Assembly: GCF_030064165.1 (NCBI RefSeq)
Contig: NZ_CP125947.1
Location: 5,146,001 to 5,210,000 of the forward strand
Length of the DNA: 64,000 nt
DNA from: Comamonas resistens
GTDB lineage: Bacteria > Pseudomonadota > Gammaproteobacteria > Burkholderiales > Burkholderiaceae_C
Direction of reading: 5' to 3'
Shown: positions 8,627 through 16,438 of the stretch, in pieces
Layout of the letters: every line of letters begins with the position of its first letter
How positions within the stretch are numbered: the first letter of the stretch is position 1
The notes under the pieces: model-generated
Told to the model about the DNA's origin: nothing
Database searches by the model: none
The model's input: only the letters and a program-made list of their open reading frames with translations
Position numbers and translations under genes: made by a program

Positions 8627-9211
8627 CTAGGCGTGCTCGAAGTGAAACACCGCCGTGGTCGCCAACAGATTGGGCAAGCTGCGCACCACCTCTCCACCCT
8701 GCAGCCCGAAGGAGTCCAGAATGCGCAGCCGGTTCTTGGTGGCCAGCACCTCGAAGTCCTTGTATGTGCCTACGCGGATGTTCGGCGTGTCGTACCACTG
8801 ATAGGGCAGGCGGCGCGTGACCGGCATGCGCCCGCGCAGCACCGACAGACGGTTTTGCCAGTGCGCGAAGTTGGGAAAGGCAACCACGCCCTGCTTGCCG
8901 ATACGGGCCGTCTCTTGCAGCATCACCTCGGCATTGCGCAGATGCTGCAAGGTGTCGATCTGCAGCACGACATCAAAGCTGTTGTCGCCGAAGATGGCCA
9001 GGCCGTCCTCCAGATTGAGCTGCAGCACGTTGACGCCGCGGCGTGTACAGGCCAGCACATTGGCGTCGTCCAGCTCCACGCCATAGCCGGTACAGCCGCG
9101 TTCGCGCACCAGATGCTCCAGCAGCGCGCCGTCGCCACAACCAAGATCAAGCACGCGTGCGCCCTGAGGCACCAGTTGGGCAATGGCTTTCATGGTGGTC
9201 AACTCGGTCAT
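8627..9211 (-). CDS. metW: Methionine biosynthesis protein MetW
   Basis: A 194-aa SAM-dependent-methyltransferase-fold protein of the MetW family, found fused to or beside MetX and needed for full homoserine acyltransferase activity in several proteobacteria. Motif I is VLDLGCGDG near residue 20; others are [20 protein letters not shown], and the MetW signature [21 protein letters not shown]. It overlaps the 3' end of metX by 4 bp (ATGA), which implies translational coupling and a metX-metW operon. Length is normal. Confidence 0.95.
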   Translation of the reverse strand: MTELTTMKAIAQLVPQGARVLDLGCGDGALLEHLVRERGCTGYGVELDDANVLACTRRGVNVLQLNLEDGLAIFGDNSFDVVLQIDTLQHLRNAEVMLQETARIGKQGVVAFPNFAHWQNRLSVLRGRMPVTRRLPYQWYDTPNIRVGTYKDFEVLATKNRLRILDSFGLQGGEVVRSLPNLLATTAVFHFEHA

Positions 9212-10362
9212 GCGGCGTCTCCTGCGCGTTGGGCGGTGTTCAATTCTTTGGCAATGCCTTCAAAATAGGAGCGCATCACGCCCATGTAGCGCGGGTCATC
9301 GAGCAAAAACGCATCATGACCATGGGGCGCATCGATCTCGGCATAGCTGACGTCGCGGTTGTTTTCCAGCAGCGATTTGACGATCTCGCGGCTACGCGCC
9401 GGGGCGAAGCGCCAGTCCGTGGTGAAGCTCACCAGCAGATACTTGGCCTTGGCTGCAGCCAAGGCCTGGGTCAGATCACCGCCATGGCTGCGTGCCGGAT
9501 CGAAGTAGTCCAGCGCACGCGTGATCAGCAGATAGGTGTTGGCATCGAAGTAACCGCTGAACTTCTCGCCCTGGTAACGCAGATAGCTCTCGATCTGGAA
9601 CTCCACCTCCTGCGTGCTGTACTTGAGGTCCAGCCCCTCGCGCAACGTTCTGCCGAACTTCTGGTTCATCACATCGTCGCTCAGATAGGTGATATGGCCG
9701 ATCATGCGCGCGATGCGCAGGCCGCGTGCGGGCACCACGCCATGCTCGTAGAAGTGGCCGCCATTGAAATCCGGGTCGGTCACGATGGCTCGGCGCGCCA
9801 CCTCGTTGAAGGCAATGTTCTCGGCGTTCAGATTGGGGGCACTGGCCACCACCACGGCATGGCCCATGCGCTCGGGATAACGCAGCGACCAAGACAGGGC
9901 CTGCATGCCGCCCAGGCTGCCGCCCAACACGGCAGCCAGCTTCTCGATGCCCAGACGGTCGAGCAGGCGTGCCTGCGCATCCACCCAGTCTTCTACTGTC
10001 ACCACCGGGAAATCGGCACCGAATGGCTTGCCCGTGGCCGGGTTGGTATGCATGGGGCCGGTAGAACCAAAGCAGGAGCCCAGGTTGTTGATGCCGATGA
10101 CAAAGAACTTGTTGGTATCGACGGGCTTGCCCGGGCCGATCATATTGTTCCACCAGCCTTCGCTCTTGGGCTGGCCTTCATAGACACCGGCGACGTGATG
10201 CGAGGCATTGAGCGCATGACAGACCACGATGGCATTGCTCTTGTCGGCGTTGAGCTCGCCATAGGTCTCGAAGGCGAGGTCGTAATCGGCGATGGAGCCA
10301 CCACCCTGCAAGGGCAGCGCTTCATCAAAATGCATGGATTGCGGTGTGGCGATGAAGGACAT
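9208..10362 (-). CDS. metX: Homoserine O-acyltransferase MetX
   Basis: A 384-aa alpha/beta-hydrolase-fold acyltransferase that activates L-homoserine with an acyl group from acetyl- or succinyl-CoA, the first committed step of methionine synthesis. Visible landmarks: [24 protein letters not shown], the nucleophile elbow GGSLGG (Ser149), FTTDWRFAP with the catalytic Asp, and the catalytic His in PHGHDAFL. The ATG at 10362 begins the usual MSFIATP N-terminus. There is no good Shine-Dalgarno before it; instead a terminator-like hairpin abuts the start. An in-frame ATG at 10482 exists but would add residues not expected for the family. It overlaps metW by 4 bp. Confidence 0.95.
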   Translation of the reverse strand: MSFIATPQSMHFDEALPLQGGGSIADYDLAFETYGELNADKSNAIVVCHALNASHHVAGVYEGQPKSEGWWNNMIGPGKPVDTNKFFVIGINNLGSCFGSTGPMHTNPATGKPFGADFPVVTVEDWVDAQARLLDRLGIEKLAAVLGGSLGGMQALSWSLRYPERMGHAVVVASAPNLNAENIAFNEVARRAIVTDPDFNGGHFYEHGVVPARGLRIARMIGHITYLSDDVMNQKFGRTLREGLDLKYSTQEVEFQIESYLRYQGEKFSGYFDANTYLLITRALDYFDPARSHGGDLTQALAAAKAKYLLVSFTTDWRFAPARSREIVKSLLENNRDVSYAEIDAPHGHDAFLLDDPRYMGVMRSYFEGIAKELNTAQRAGDAA

Positions 10363-10363
10363 A

Positions 10364-10419
10364 TGAAAAAACCCGGCATCGCTAAAAACGAGGCCGGGTT
10401 CTCTGGTTTCGTCTTTAGC
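10364..10419 (-). promoter_or_regulatory. metX leader: terminator hairpin with potential H-type pseudoknot
   Basis: In mRNA sense the leader reads GCTAAAGACG (10419-10410), then AACCCGGC (10400-10393), a 15-nt loop containing CGTTTTTAGC (10390-10381), GCCGGGTT (10377-10370), four further T and, after CAT, the metX ATG. AACCCGGC/GCCGGGTT plus the T run is a textbook intrinsic terminator. GCUAAAGACG can pair over 10 bp (one G-U) with the loop sequence CGUUUUUAGC, giving an A-B-A'-B' pseudoknot arrangement. This suggests transcription attenuation or a metabolite-sensing RNA. No known riboswitch class was recognised. Confidence 0.6.
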
Positions 10420-10569
10420 AGGATTTATAGAGCGCCCGCAAGCAGAAGCAAATCGGCGCGTTGAAGGTTCAGTGTACTGCATTCACTGCGCCTGTCTCCG
10501 AAGCAATACTGTCAAAGCAGTCGCACCCTTTTCAGGCAAGCGCAGAGCACCGCTCTTTCTTCTGTGACC

Positions 10570-11139
10570 TCAAACCTTGGCAAGCAATGCCGCAATACCC
10601 AGTACCAGGAAAATCACGGCGCAAATGCGGTGAATGGTCTTGATGGGCAGCTTCTTGGTGATCTTGTCACCGAACCACACCACCGGGGCATTGGCCAGCA
10701 TCATGCCCAGCGTTGTGCCGGCCACCACCCAGTAATAGGACAGCGGGTACTTGGCAGCCAGGCCGACCGTGGCAAGCTGCGTCTTGTCACCCATCTCGGC
10801 CAGGAAGAACAGCACCAGCGTCGTGCCAAACACCCCCCAGCGGCCCGGAGCCTTGTTTGCCTCATCGTCATCGAGCTTGTCGGGGATCAGCATCCAGCCA
10901 GCCATCAAGATGAAGGAGATGCCCAGAATCCAGCGCAGCACGTCGGGGCCGAGCACCGTGGTGATCCAGTTTCCGACCGCACCGGCAAGCGCATGGTTGA
11001 CGATGGTGGCCGCGAAAATGCCCGCCACGATGGGCAAGGGCTTGCGGTATTTCGCGGCTAGAACCAGCGAAAGCAGCTGTGTCTTGTCCCCCATCTCGGC
11101 CAGGGCAACGATGGAGGTGGAAATGAGGAAGGCTTCCAT
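10570..11139 (-). CDS. TMEM165/GDT1 (UPF0016) family cation transporter, probable Mn2+ exporter
   Basis: A 189-aa integral membrane protein with two homologous halves of three helices, each carrying the family motif E-M-G-D-K-T-Q (near residues 14 and 116). UPF0016 proteins are cation/proton antiporters; bacterial members such as MneA/MntX export manganese. The yybP-ykoY-type leader upstream supports a manganese role. The ATG at 11139 matches the usual MEAFLIS start. A GTG at 11181 in the same frame has GGAG spaced 7 nt upstream and is a real alternative, giving 203 aa. Confidence 0.9.
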   Translation of the reverse strand: MEAFLISTSIVALAEMGDKTQLLSLVLAAKYRKPLPIVAGIFAATIVNHALAGAVGNWITTVLGPDVLRWILGISFILMAGWMLIPDKLDDDEANKAPGRWGVFGTTLVLFFLAEMGDKTQLATVGLAAKYPLSYYWVVAGTTLGMMLANAPVVWFGDKITKKLPIKTIHRICAVIFLVLGIAALLAKV

Positions 11140-11149
11140 GATGTGGGTA

Positions 11150-11197
11150 AGGCCGGAGTTGCCTGAGAACGCATTGACCACACACCGACTCCGGCCT
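11150..11197 (-). promoter_or_regulatory. Stem before the UPF0016 gene, possible Shine-Dalgarno sequester
   Basis: AGGCCGGAGT (mRNA side, 11197-11188) pairs perfectly with ACTCCGGCCT (11159-11150). The 5' arm contains GGAG, the Shine-Dalgarno for the alternative GTG start at 11181. This is a plausible expression platform of the upstream riboswitch. Confidence 0.5.
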
Positions 11198-11227
11198 ACT
11201 TGTCCATAGGTTTGCTCGGTACGTAAT

Positions 11228-11361
11228 CAATGGTCTCGGTCAGTCACAAGCGGTAATGCACCACTTGCCGCATACGCCATAGGTCTCTAAAGACCCAAGT
11301 CTGTTGACGCATGCATCCGGCAGATGGATGCCGAACGACCTACTCCCCAAAGAGTAGATGG
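11228..11361 (-). ncRNA. yybP-ykoY manganese riboswitch upstream of the UPF0016 gene
   Basis: Read on the minus strand, the leader has the conserved blocks of the yybP-ykoY motif in order: TTTGGGGAGTAGG near its 5' end (about 11339-11353), CGTCAACAGAC in the middle, and GACCGAGACC (11241-11232) at the 3' end. The same three blocks occur in the terC leader at 53372-53492. This class binds Mn2+ and turns on exporters of the UPF0016 and TerC families, matching the gene that follows. Confidence 0.85.
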
Positions 11362-11634
11362 CGATTCTAGCATTTAGACCTTGTAAGACAAAAGGAGATT
11401 TAGATATTCCAAATTTTGTATTTCAGGGTAACTCCCATCCGGAGAATGTTGTTACGAGCATGAAATTTGACGTATTCGTAATACAGGCGACTGTCTTGTG
11501 ACTCATAATGCTTGAGTCTTCGTTTAGAGCGCAATCTCTGGATGGGGGCAAGTGCGTTAGCGTCTCTAATGTTGTCATCCAAGGCTGACTCCCTAGGGCT
11601 CCATCGCGTTTTCAAGTTTTTTCAGGAGTCCACC
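11362..11634. other. Non-coding region between the riboswitch and the first RRM gene
   Basis: About 270 bp. It must hold the promoter for the leftward riboswitch transcript and the rightward RRM gene leader. The leader is long and ends with TCAGGAG as ribosome-binding site. A 71-codon leftward open frame at 11400-11615 has no recognisable features and is not called. Confidence 0.4.
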
Positions 11635-11994
11635 ATGGGCAACAAGCTTTACGTCGGCAATCTGCCGTACTCTTTCCGTGACCAAGATCTGGAGCAAGCC
11701 TTCAGCGAATTCGGTTCTGTGAACAGCGCCAAAGTGATGATGGAGCGCGACACTGGCCGTTCCAAGGGCTTCGGCTTCGTCGAAATGGGCAGCGATGCAG
11801 AAGCACAGGCCGCCATCCAAGGCCTGCACGGCCAAAACCACGGCGGTCGTGACCTGGTCGTGAACGAAGCACGCCCCATGGAACCCCGTCCTCCCCGTTC
11901 CGGCGGCTTTGGCGGCGGTTTCGGCGGCGGCCGTGAAGGTGGCTTCGGCGGTGGCCGTGGCGACGGTGGCTATGGCCGCCGCAACAGCTATTAA
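11635..11994 (+). CDS. Glycine-rich RNA-binding protein (RRM), copy 1
   Basis: A 119-aa protein with one RNA-recognition motif and a glycine/arginine-rich tail. RNP2 is KLYVGNLPY at residues 4-12 and RNP1 is KGFGFVEM near residues 43-50; the tail from about residue 87 is G-F-G-G-G repeats. Such proteins bind single-stranded RNA; several are cold-induced RNA chaperones. AGGAG seven bases before the ATG at 11635 fixes the start; an open frame 41 codons longer lacks RRM homology. A paralogue follows at 12226, and a UUCG-loop terminator lies between them, so the two are separate transcripts. Confidence 0.93.
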   Translation: MGNKLYVGNLPYSFRDQDLEQAFSEFGSVNSAKVMMERDTGRSKGFGFVEMGSDAEAQAAIQGLHGQNHGGRDLVVNEARPMEPRPPRSGGFGGGFGGGREGGFGGGRGDGGYGRRNSY

Positions 11995-12016
11995 TTGGTT
12001 ATTACCAATAGCTAAC

Positions 12017-12041
12017 AAAAGGATCTTCGGATCCTTTTTTT
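12017..12041 (+). terminator. Intrinsic terminator of RRM gene 1
   Basis: Stem AAAAGGATC/GATCCTTTT with a TTCG tetraloop followed by a T run, 22 bp after the stop codon. Confidence 0.9.
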
Positions 12042-12225
12042 GTTGCCAAACGTTAGCAACTCCGGTTTTGGAGCATTTATTTCTTGTATTGTTCTGATTC
12101 ATAATCCCGAATTCGGGAATCCCCCGTTCACAAGCGACTAGGTATTTTGGGTTGTGTGCGAGTCCGCTGCGGACATCCTGAAGTCGATCGCCATATTGAA
12201 AGCATTGAGGAGCTAGGAGTTATTA

Positions 12226-12720
12226 ATGGGCAATAAGCTGTATGTCGGCAACCTTCCTTATGGTGTGCGCGACAACGACCTGGAGCAAGCGTTCAGCCAA
12301 TACGGAGCCGTTACCAGTGCTCGCGTCATGATGGAACGTGATACCGGGCGCTCCAAGGGCTTCGGTTTTGTGGAAATGGGCAGCGAAACAGAAGCACAAG
12401 CCGCGATTCAAGGCATGAACGGTCAGCCCCTGGGTGGCCGCAGCCTGGTGGTCAACGAGGCTCGCCCCATGGAACCCCGCCCTCCTCGCTCTGGCGGCTT
12501 TGGAGGCGGTTACCGCAATGAAGGCGGTGGCGGCTATGGTGGTGGCAACCGCGAAGGTGGTTACGGTGGTGGCGGCGGCTATGGTCGCGGCGGTGATCGT
12601 GATGGCGGCGGTGGATATGGCCGTGGCGATGGCGGCTTCCGTAGCCCCTATGGCTCCGGTCCCCGTCATGGCGGTGGTGGCCGTGGCGGCTACGGCGGCG
12701 GCAATAACAACGGCGAATAA
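12226..12720 (+). CDS. Glycine-rich RNA-binding protein (RRM), copy 2
   Basis: A 164-aa paralogue of the preceding gene. The RRM is nearly the same (KLYVGNLPY, DTGRSKGFGFVEMGS, VVNEARPMEPRPPRSGGFGGG). The tail is longer, with many G-G-Y-G and R-G-G units, which resembles RGG-box RNA-binding tails. CTAGGAG lies before the ATG at 12226. The 170-bp gap to copy 1 includes its own leader and presumably its promoter. The pair probably arose by tandem duplication, with the tails then diverging in length. Targets are unknown. Confidence 0.93.
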   Translation: MGNKLYVGNLPYGVRDNDLEQAFSQYGAVTSARVMMERDTGRSKGFGFVEMGSETEAQAAIQGMNGQPLGGRSLVVNEARPMEPRPPRSGGFGGGYRNEGGGGYGGGNREGGYGGGGGYGRGGDRDGGGGYGRGDGGFRSPYGSGPRHGGGGRGGYGGGNNNGE

Positions 12721-12729
12721 GCGCTGCAA

Positions 12730-12764
12730 AAACCAAAGGCACCTTGTGGTGCCTTTGGTTTTAT
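12730..12764. terminator. Bidirectional terminator between RRM gene 2 and the SDR gene
   Basis: A 14-bp perfect stem AAACCAAAGGCACC/GGTGCCTTTGGTTT with a 4-nt loop, and T-rich on both exits. It serves the converging RRM and SDR genes. Confidence 0.9.
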
Positions 12765-12776
12765 TGCAGTGGTTAT

Positions 12777-13586
12777 TCAGTGCTCACTCAGGTGTCTGGG
12801 CTTTCTTGTCCGTCCCTCGACTGCCTTATCCCAGATAAATGCGGGCAGCAAATGCATGACTCGCCCTATCAGCGCCATCTGCCACGGAATAATCGCGTAG
12901 CGCGCCTTGTGCTCGATCATTCGATATGCGTGCCGGGCAAATTCCTGAGGACTGAGCAGAAATGGCATGGAATAGGGATTATTCCGTGTCAGCGGGGTAT
13001 CTACATAACCCGGTAATAAAGTCACGACAGCCACTCTGGATGCTTTCAACTCCGTCCTGAGACTTTCGCAATAGGCAATGACTGCCGCCTTGCTGGCGCA
13101 ATAAGCGCCATGCCCAGGAAGCCCCCTAATACCGGCAATGCTGGCAACCCCCACCAGACTTCCCGATCCACGCGCCACCATAGGGGCAATAAAAGGCTGA
13201 AAGCTGGCTGCCACGCCCATGGTATTGGTAGCCAGTACCTGTTGCATGGCTGCCAGGTCTTCACGCTGCGAGGTATCGACTCCCCAGCTGATGCCCGCAT
13301 TTGCAATCACGATGTCAGGCAGGCCCTGCTGATCCAGGCAGGCCTGCCCTGCGGCGCAAGCGCTGTCAATATCGGAAATATCCGCCTGATAGACGGCATA
13401 GCGCTGCGTATCCAGCTGCTTAGACTGCGCCCATTGCTCCATGGCCTGCGCGCCCCGCGCGACCAAGGCCAGACTCCAGCCCTGGTCGTAGTAGTGCCGC
13501 GCCAATGCCTGCCCAATTCCACTGGATGCACCCGTGATATATACGAGTGGCGCTCTTGAAGAAATAGCAGTTTGCTTTGGGCTCAT
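12777..13586 (-). CDS. SDR family NAD(P)-dependent oxidoreductase
   Basis: A 269-aa short-chain dehydrogenase/reductase. The cofactor site TGASSGIG is near residue 19, the NAG motif is in VIANAGIS, the catalytic Ser is in VGVASIAG, and the active-site Y-C-A-S-K follows. The LLPGYVDTPLT segment is typical of the SDR subgroup acting on lipids or hydrophobic alcohols (DltE/YqjQ-like). It overlaps lptC by 4 bp and is the last gene of the kdsD-kdsC-lptC operon, where lptA and lptB are usually found in other proteobacteria. An envelope-lipid role is only an inference from position. Confidence 0.9.
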   Translation of the reverse strand: MSPKQTAISSRAPLVYITGASSGIGQALARHYYDQGWSLALVARGAQAMEQWAQSKQLDTQRYAVYQADISDIDSACAAGQACLDQQGLPDIVIANAGISWGVDTSQREDLAAMQQVLATNTMGVAASFQPFIAPMVARGSGSLVGVASIAGIRGLPGHGAYCASKAAVIAYCESLRTELKASRVAVVTLLPGYVDTPLTRNNPYSMPFLLSPQEFARHAYRMIEHKARYAIIPWQMALIGRVMHLLPAFIWDKAVEGRTRKPRHLSEH

Positions 13587-14203
13587 GGTGCCTTGCTGGG
13601 CTGGATCACGCCTTTGACTCGCCCCTGCATTTGCATAATCTGGTCCAGATGGGTGTACTGCATGCTGTCACCCGTAAAACGGTCTGCGCCTCTTGTTATG
13701 ACCACCGGCTTGTGAGTGCTGATGCGCTCATCGTTGGGCCAGATCTGCAGAAATTCGCTCTCGATCTGCATGGGCGGTACCTCCTTCTGACCCGCGCTGG
13801 CGGGTACCGGCTCACGATGAATGACGGCGTCGCCAAACATCTGCACCTCCGAGCCATCGGCGTTGCTCAGTGCACGCAAAGATTGCCCAACCGTGCGCCG
13901 CCCATCGGGAGTGATGCTCAGCATGCGCGGATCCTTGATCTCCAGCGTATCGGTATCCGGGAAATGCTCACCTGTGCCTCCCGCCAACCGAGTCTTGAGG
14001 CGGCCGGAGGCTTCGAAGCTCTTGATGACAAAGTCCTTGAGGAAATAGTCTGGCTCATGCCGCGCCACTTTTTCCGATGAGGAAACTACGGGCTTGGGTG
14101 CATTGCGCACCAACCACCAGGTTCCCAGCGCCAGCAAGCCCATGATCAGCACGGGCAGATACAGCGAAGCCTTGTCGCTCAAACGGCGCCATTGAAGACT
14201 CAT
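13583..14203 (-). CDS. lptC: LPS export ABC transporter periplasmic protein LptC
   Basis: A 206-aa bitopic inner-membrane protein: one N-terminal helix (about residues 15-33, LYLPVLIMGLLALGTWWLV) followed by a periplasmic LptC beta-jellyroll domain (PDYFLKDFVIKSFEASG, TLEIKDPRM, THKPVVITRGADRFTG). LptC links the LptB2FG transporter to the LptA bridge. It overlaps kdsC and the SDR gene by 4 bp each, so it is translationally coupled. lptA and lptB do not follow here. Confidence 0.93.
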   Translation of the reverse strand: MSLQWRRLSDKASLYLPVLIMGLLALGTWWLVRNAPKPVVSSSEKVARHEPDYFLKDFVIKSFEASGRLKTRLAGGTGEHFPDTDTLEIKDPRMLSITPDGRRTVGQSLRALSNADGSEVQMFGDAVIHREPVPASAGQKEVPPMQIESEFLQIWPNDERISTHKPVVITRGADRFTGDSMQYTHLDQIMQMQGRVKGVIQPSKAP

Positions 14204-14760
14204 GCTCCGTATCCTGCTAGCAGCGCTGCATAGGCACCATTGGCCGCCAGCAGCAAATCACAAAATTGACGTACAGCACCCTCGCCACCGCTTTTGGCGC
14301 TCACCCAGTCCGCTGCGTGCAGCACTTCCTCGTGGGCATTGACGGGGGCTCCGGCCAGACAGCTACGGCGCAGCATGGGCAGATCTGGCCAATCATCCCC
14401 CATGGCCGCGGCCTGGTCCCATTTCAAACCCAGCTCCGCCAAAATGGACTCGGCAGCAGGAACCTTGTCCTCGGTACCAAAACGCGCGTGCTCTATACCC
14501 AGTTGTTTGAGACGCAAGCGCAGTGGCGCAGAGTCCCTTCCGGTCACCACCGCAGGCGTGATACCTGCCTTTTGCAGCATCTTGAGGCCATGGCCGTCCA
14601 GCGTATGAAAGCGCTTGAGCGACTCTCCTTCAGCCGAGAAATACAGGCCTCCATCGGTAAGCACGCCATCCACATCAAGGAACAGCACGCGCACACCCTG
14701 AGCCTTCAGCAGAAGCTGCGGGTCCCATTGCTGGCAAGGAGTCAAAGCAGGTCTATTCAT
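14200..14760 (-). CDS. kdsC: 3-deoxy-D-manno-octulosonate 8-phosphate phosphatase KdsC
   Basis: A 186-aa C0-type HAD phosphatase that hydrolyses Kdo-8-phosphate to Kdo for LPS inner core. The catalytic motif I is D29-V-D31-G-V-L-T-D; motif II is in VVTGRDS, the Lys is in GTEDKVPA, and motif IV is MGDDWPDLPM. Length is close to the usual ~180 aa. It overlaps lptC by 4 bp and meets kdsD at a single base. Confidence 0.96.
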   Translation of the reverse strand: MNRPALTPCQQWDPQLLLKAQGVRVLFLDVDGVLTDGGLYFSAEGESLKRFHTLDGHGLKMLQKAGITPAVVTGRDSAPLRLRLKQLGIEHARFGTEDKVPAAESILAELGLKWDQAAAMGDDWPDLPMLRRSCLAGAPVNAHEEVLHAADWVSAKSGGEGAVRQFCDLLLAANGAYAALLAGYGA

Positions 14761-15761
14761 CAGATCACCTTGGCACGCATCAGGTCGCGAATATGCACCA
14801 CCCCTTTCAGGTGCTGCTGCTCATCCGTCACAAGGATCGCCGTGACACCACGCTCTTCCATCATGCGCGCCGCAGCAACAGCCAACATATCACCCTTGAT
14901 CGTCAAGGGCCTGGCATGCATCACATCCTTGGCGGCGGACTGGCGAAGATCAAGTCCCGCCTCTACACAGCGACGCAAATCACCATCGGTGAAGATGCCG
15001 ACCAGTTGTTGATGCTCGTCCACCACGGCAGAGCAGCCCAAGCCTTTGGCACTCATCTCGCGCATCAGGGCCACACAGCTCACATCCTGCGCAACCTGAG
15101 GAATATCGGCGCCGCTGCGCATGACATCACGCACATGGGTCAGCAGACGGCGGCCCAAAGAGCCGCCAGGGTGGGAGCGGGCAAAATCTTCGGCACCAAA
15201 ACCACGCGCATCCAGCAGCGCGACTGCCAGGGCATCGCCCATGGCCAGCTGCGCCGTAGTGCTGGCGGTGGGCGCCAGATTCAACGGACAAGCCTCCTTG
15301 GCCACATGGGTGTCCAGCACCCAGTCTGCATGCTTGGCCAAGGTCGATTGCAGGCCGCCTGTCACAGCCACCAGCGGCACGCCCATGCGCTTGATGGGAG
15401 GCAGCACACCGGTCAACTCATCGGTTTCACCGCTGTTGGACAGGGCCAGCACCAGATCATCGGAGGTCAGCATACCCAGATCACCATGGCTGGCTTCGGC
15501 CGGGTGCACAAAAAACGCTGGTGTACCCGTTGACGCCAGCGTGGCCGCCACCTTGCGCCCCACATGACCGCTTTTGCCCATGCCCATGACCACCACACGG
15601 CCGGGCAGTTGCAGAATGCGCTGCACCACGGCAGTGAAGTCGCCATTGAGGCGCTCGGACATGGCGTAGAGGGCCTGAGCCTCGATATCCAGGGCTTCAC
15701 GGGCCAGATGCAGGGCGCGTGGCGCGTCGATCAAAGGCAAAGAGGCAGCGTCAGAATTCAT
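14760..15761 (-). CDS. kdsD: D-arabinose 5-phosphate isomerase KdsD (KpsF/GutQ family)
   Basis: A 333-aa enzyme converting ribulose-5-phosphate to arabinose-5-phosphate, the first step of Kdo synthesis. It has a SIS domain (MGMGKSGHVGRKVAATLASTG, EASHGDLGM, SNSGETDEL) and two C-terminal CBS domains (DVMRSGADIPQV..., FTDGDLRR; DVMHARPLTIKGD, HIRDLMRAKVI). Length is standard. It is the first gene of the LPS operon and is divergent from apt with a ~100-bp spacer that should hold both promoters. Confidence 0.96.
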   Translation of the reverse strand: MNSDAASLPLIDAPRALHLAREALDIEAQALYAMSERLNGDFTAVVQRILQLPGRVVVMGMGKSGHVGRKVAATLASTGTPAFFVHPAEASHGDLGMLTSDDLVLALSNSGETDELTGVLPPIKRMGVPLVAVTGGLQSTLAKHADWVLDTHVAKEACPLNLAPTASTTAQLAMGDALAVALLDARGFGAEDFARSHPGGSLGRRLLTHVRDVMRSGADIPQVAQDVSCVALMREMSAKGLGCSAVVDEHQQLVGIFTDGDLRRCVEAGLDLRQSAAKDVMHARPLTIKGDMLAVAAARMMEERGVTAILVTDEQQHLKGVVHIRDLMRAKVI

Positions 15762-15863
15762 GCAGCGATTTTAGCCAGCCGGAGCCGCAACATCCCTTCC
15801 ACACATATCGAGGGGGCAGGCTAATACACTGGCAGCCTCATCAGAGCGACCCAGGCAACGCAC

Positions 15864-16421
15864 ATGCATACCTCCACCAGCGTCAACGACTATCTGCGCG
15901 ACCATATCCGTACCGTGCCCAATTGGCCCGCACCGGGCGTGCAGTTCCGCGACATCACGCCGCTGCTGCAGGATCCCAAGGTCTTTCGCGTCATGACAGA
16001 CGCTTTTGTTCATCGCTATATGGGCCGCGATCTGCGCCCTGACGTGGTGGCAGGCCTGGATGCGCGTGGCTTCATCCTGGGAGCCGTGATTGCGCACGAG
16101 CTCAATGTCGGATTCGTCCCCATCCGCAAAAAAGGCAAGCTGCCCTTCACCACCATAGAAGAAACCTATGAGCTGGAATACGGCAGCGCCACGGTGGAGC
16201 TGCACACCGACGCCGTCAAGCCCGGCGACCGCGTGCTATTGATTGACGACTTGATCGCCACTGGCGGCACCATGATGGCGGGTAAAAAGCTGCTGGAAAA
16301 GCTGGGGGCCACCGTCGTGGAAGGCGCGGCCATCGTGGATCTGCCCGAACTGGGCGGCTCCAGGCATCTCAAGGATAGCGGCCTGCCCCTGTTCACACTG
16401 GTGGACTTTGCCGGCCACTGA
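15864..16421 (+). CDS. apt: Adenine phosphoribosyltransferase
   Basis: A 185-aa type I phosphoribosyltransferase that salvages adenine to AMP using PRPP. The N-terminal segment [17 protein letters not shown] is diagnostic for Apt, [11 protein letters not shown] follows, and the PRPP-binding loop [13 protein letters not shown] is at residues 124-136. Length is standard. It is a single gene, convergent with a hypothetical gene 17 bp downstream. Confidence 0.97.
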   Translation: MHTSTSVNDYLRDHIRTVPNWPAPGVQFRDITPLLQDPKVFRVMTDAFVHRYMGRDLRPDVVAGLDARGFILGAVIAHELNVGFVPIRKKGKLPFTTIEETYELEYGSATVELHTDAVKPGDRVLLIDDLIATGGTMMAGKKLLEKLGATVVEGAAIVDLPELGGSRHLKDSGLPLFTLVDFAGH

Positions 16422-16438
16422 TTGCGCCAAAAGACGCC

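Noticed and set aside
11400..11615. 71-codon leftward open frame in the RRM gene leader
   Set aside because: There is no ribosome-binding site and no family, and the composition is unlike the neighbouring genes. It is treated as non-coding leader.
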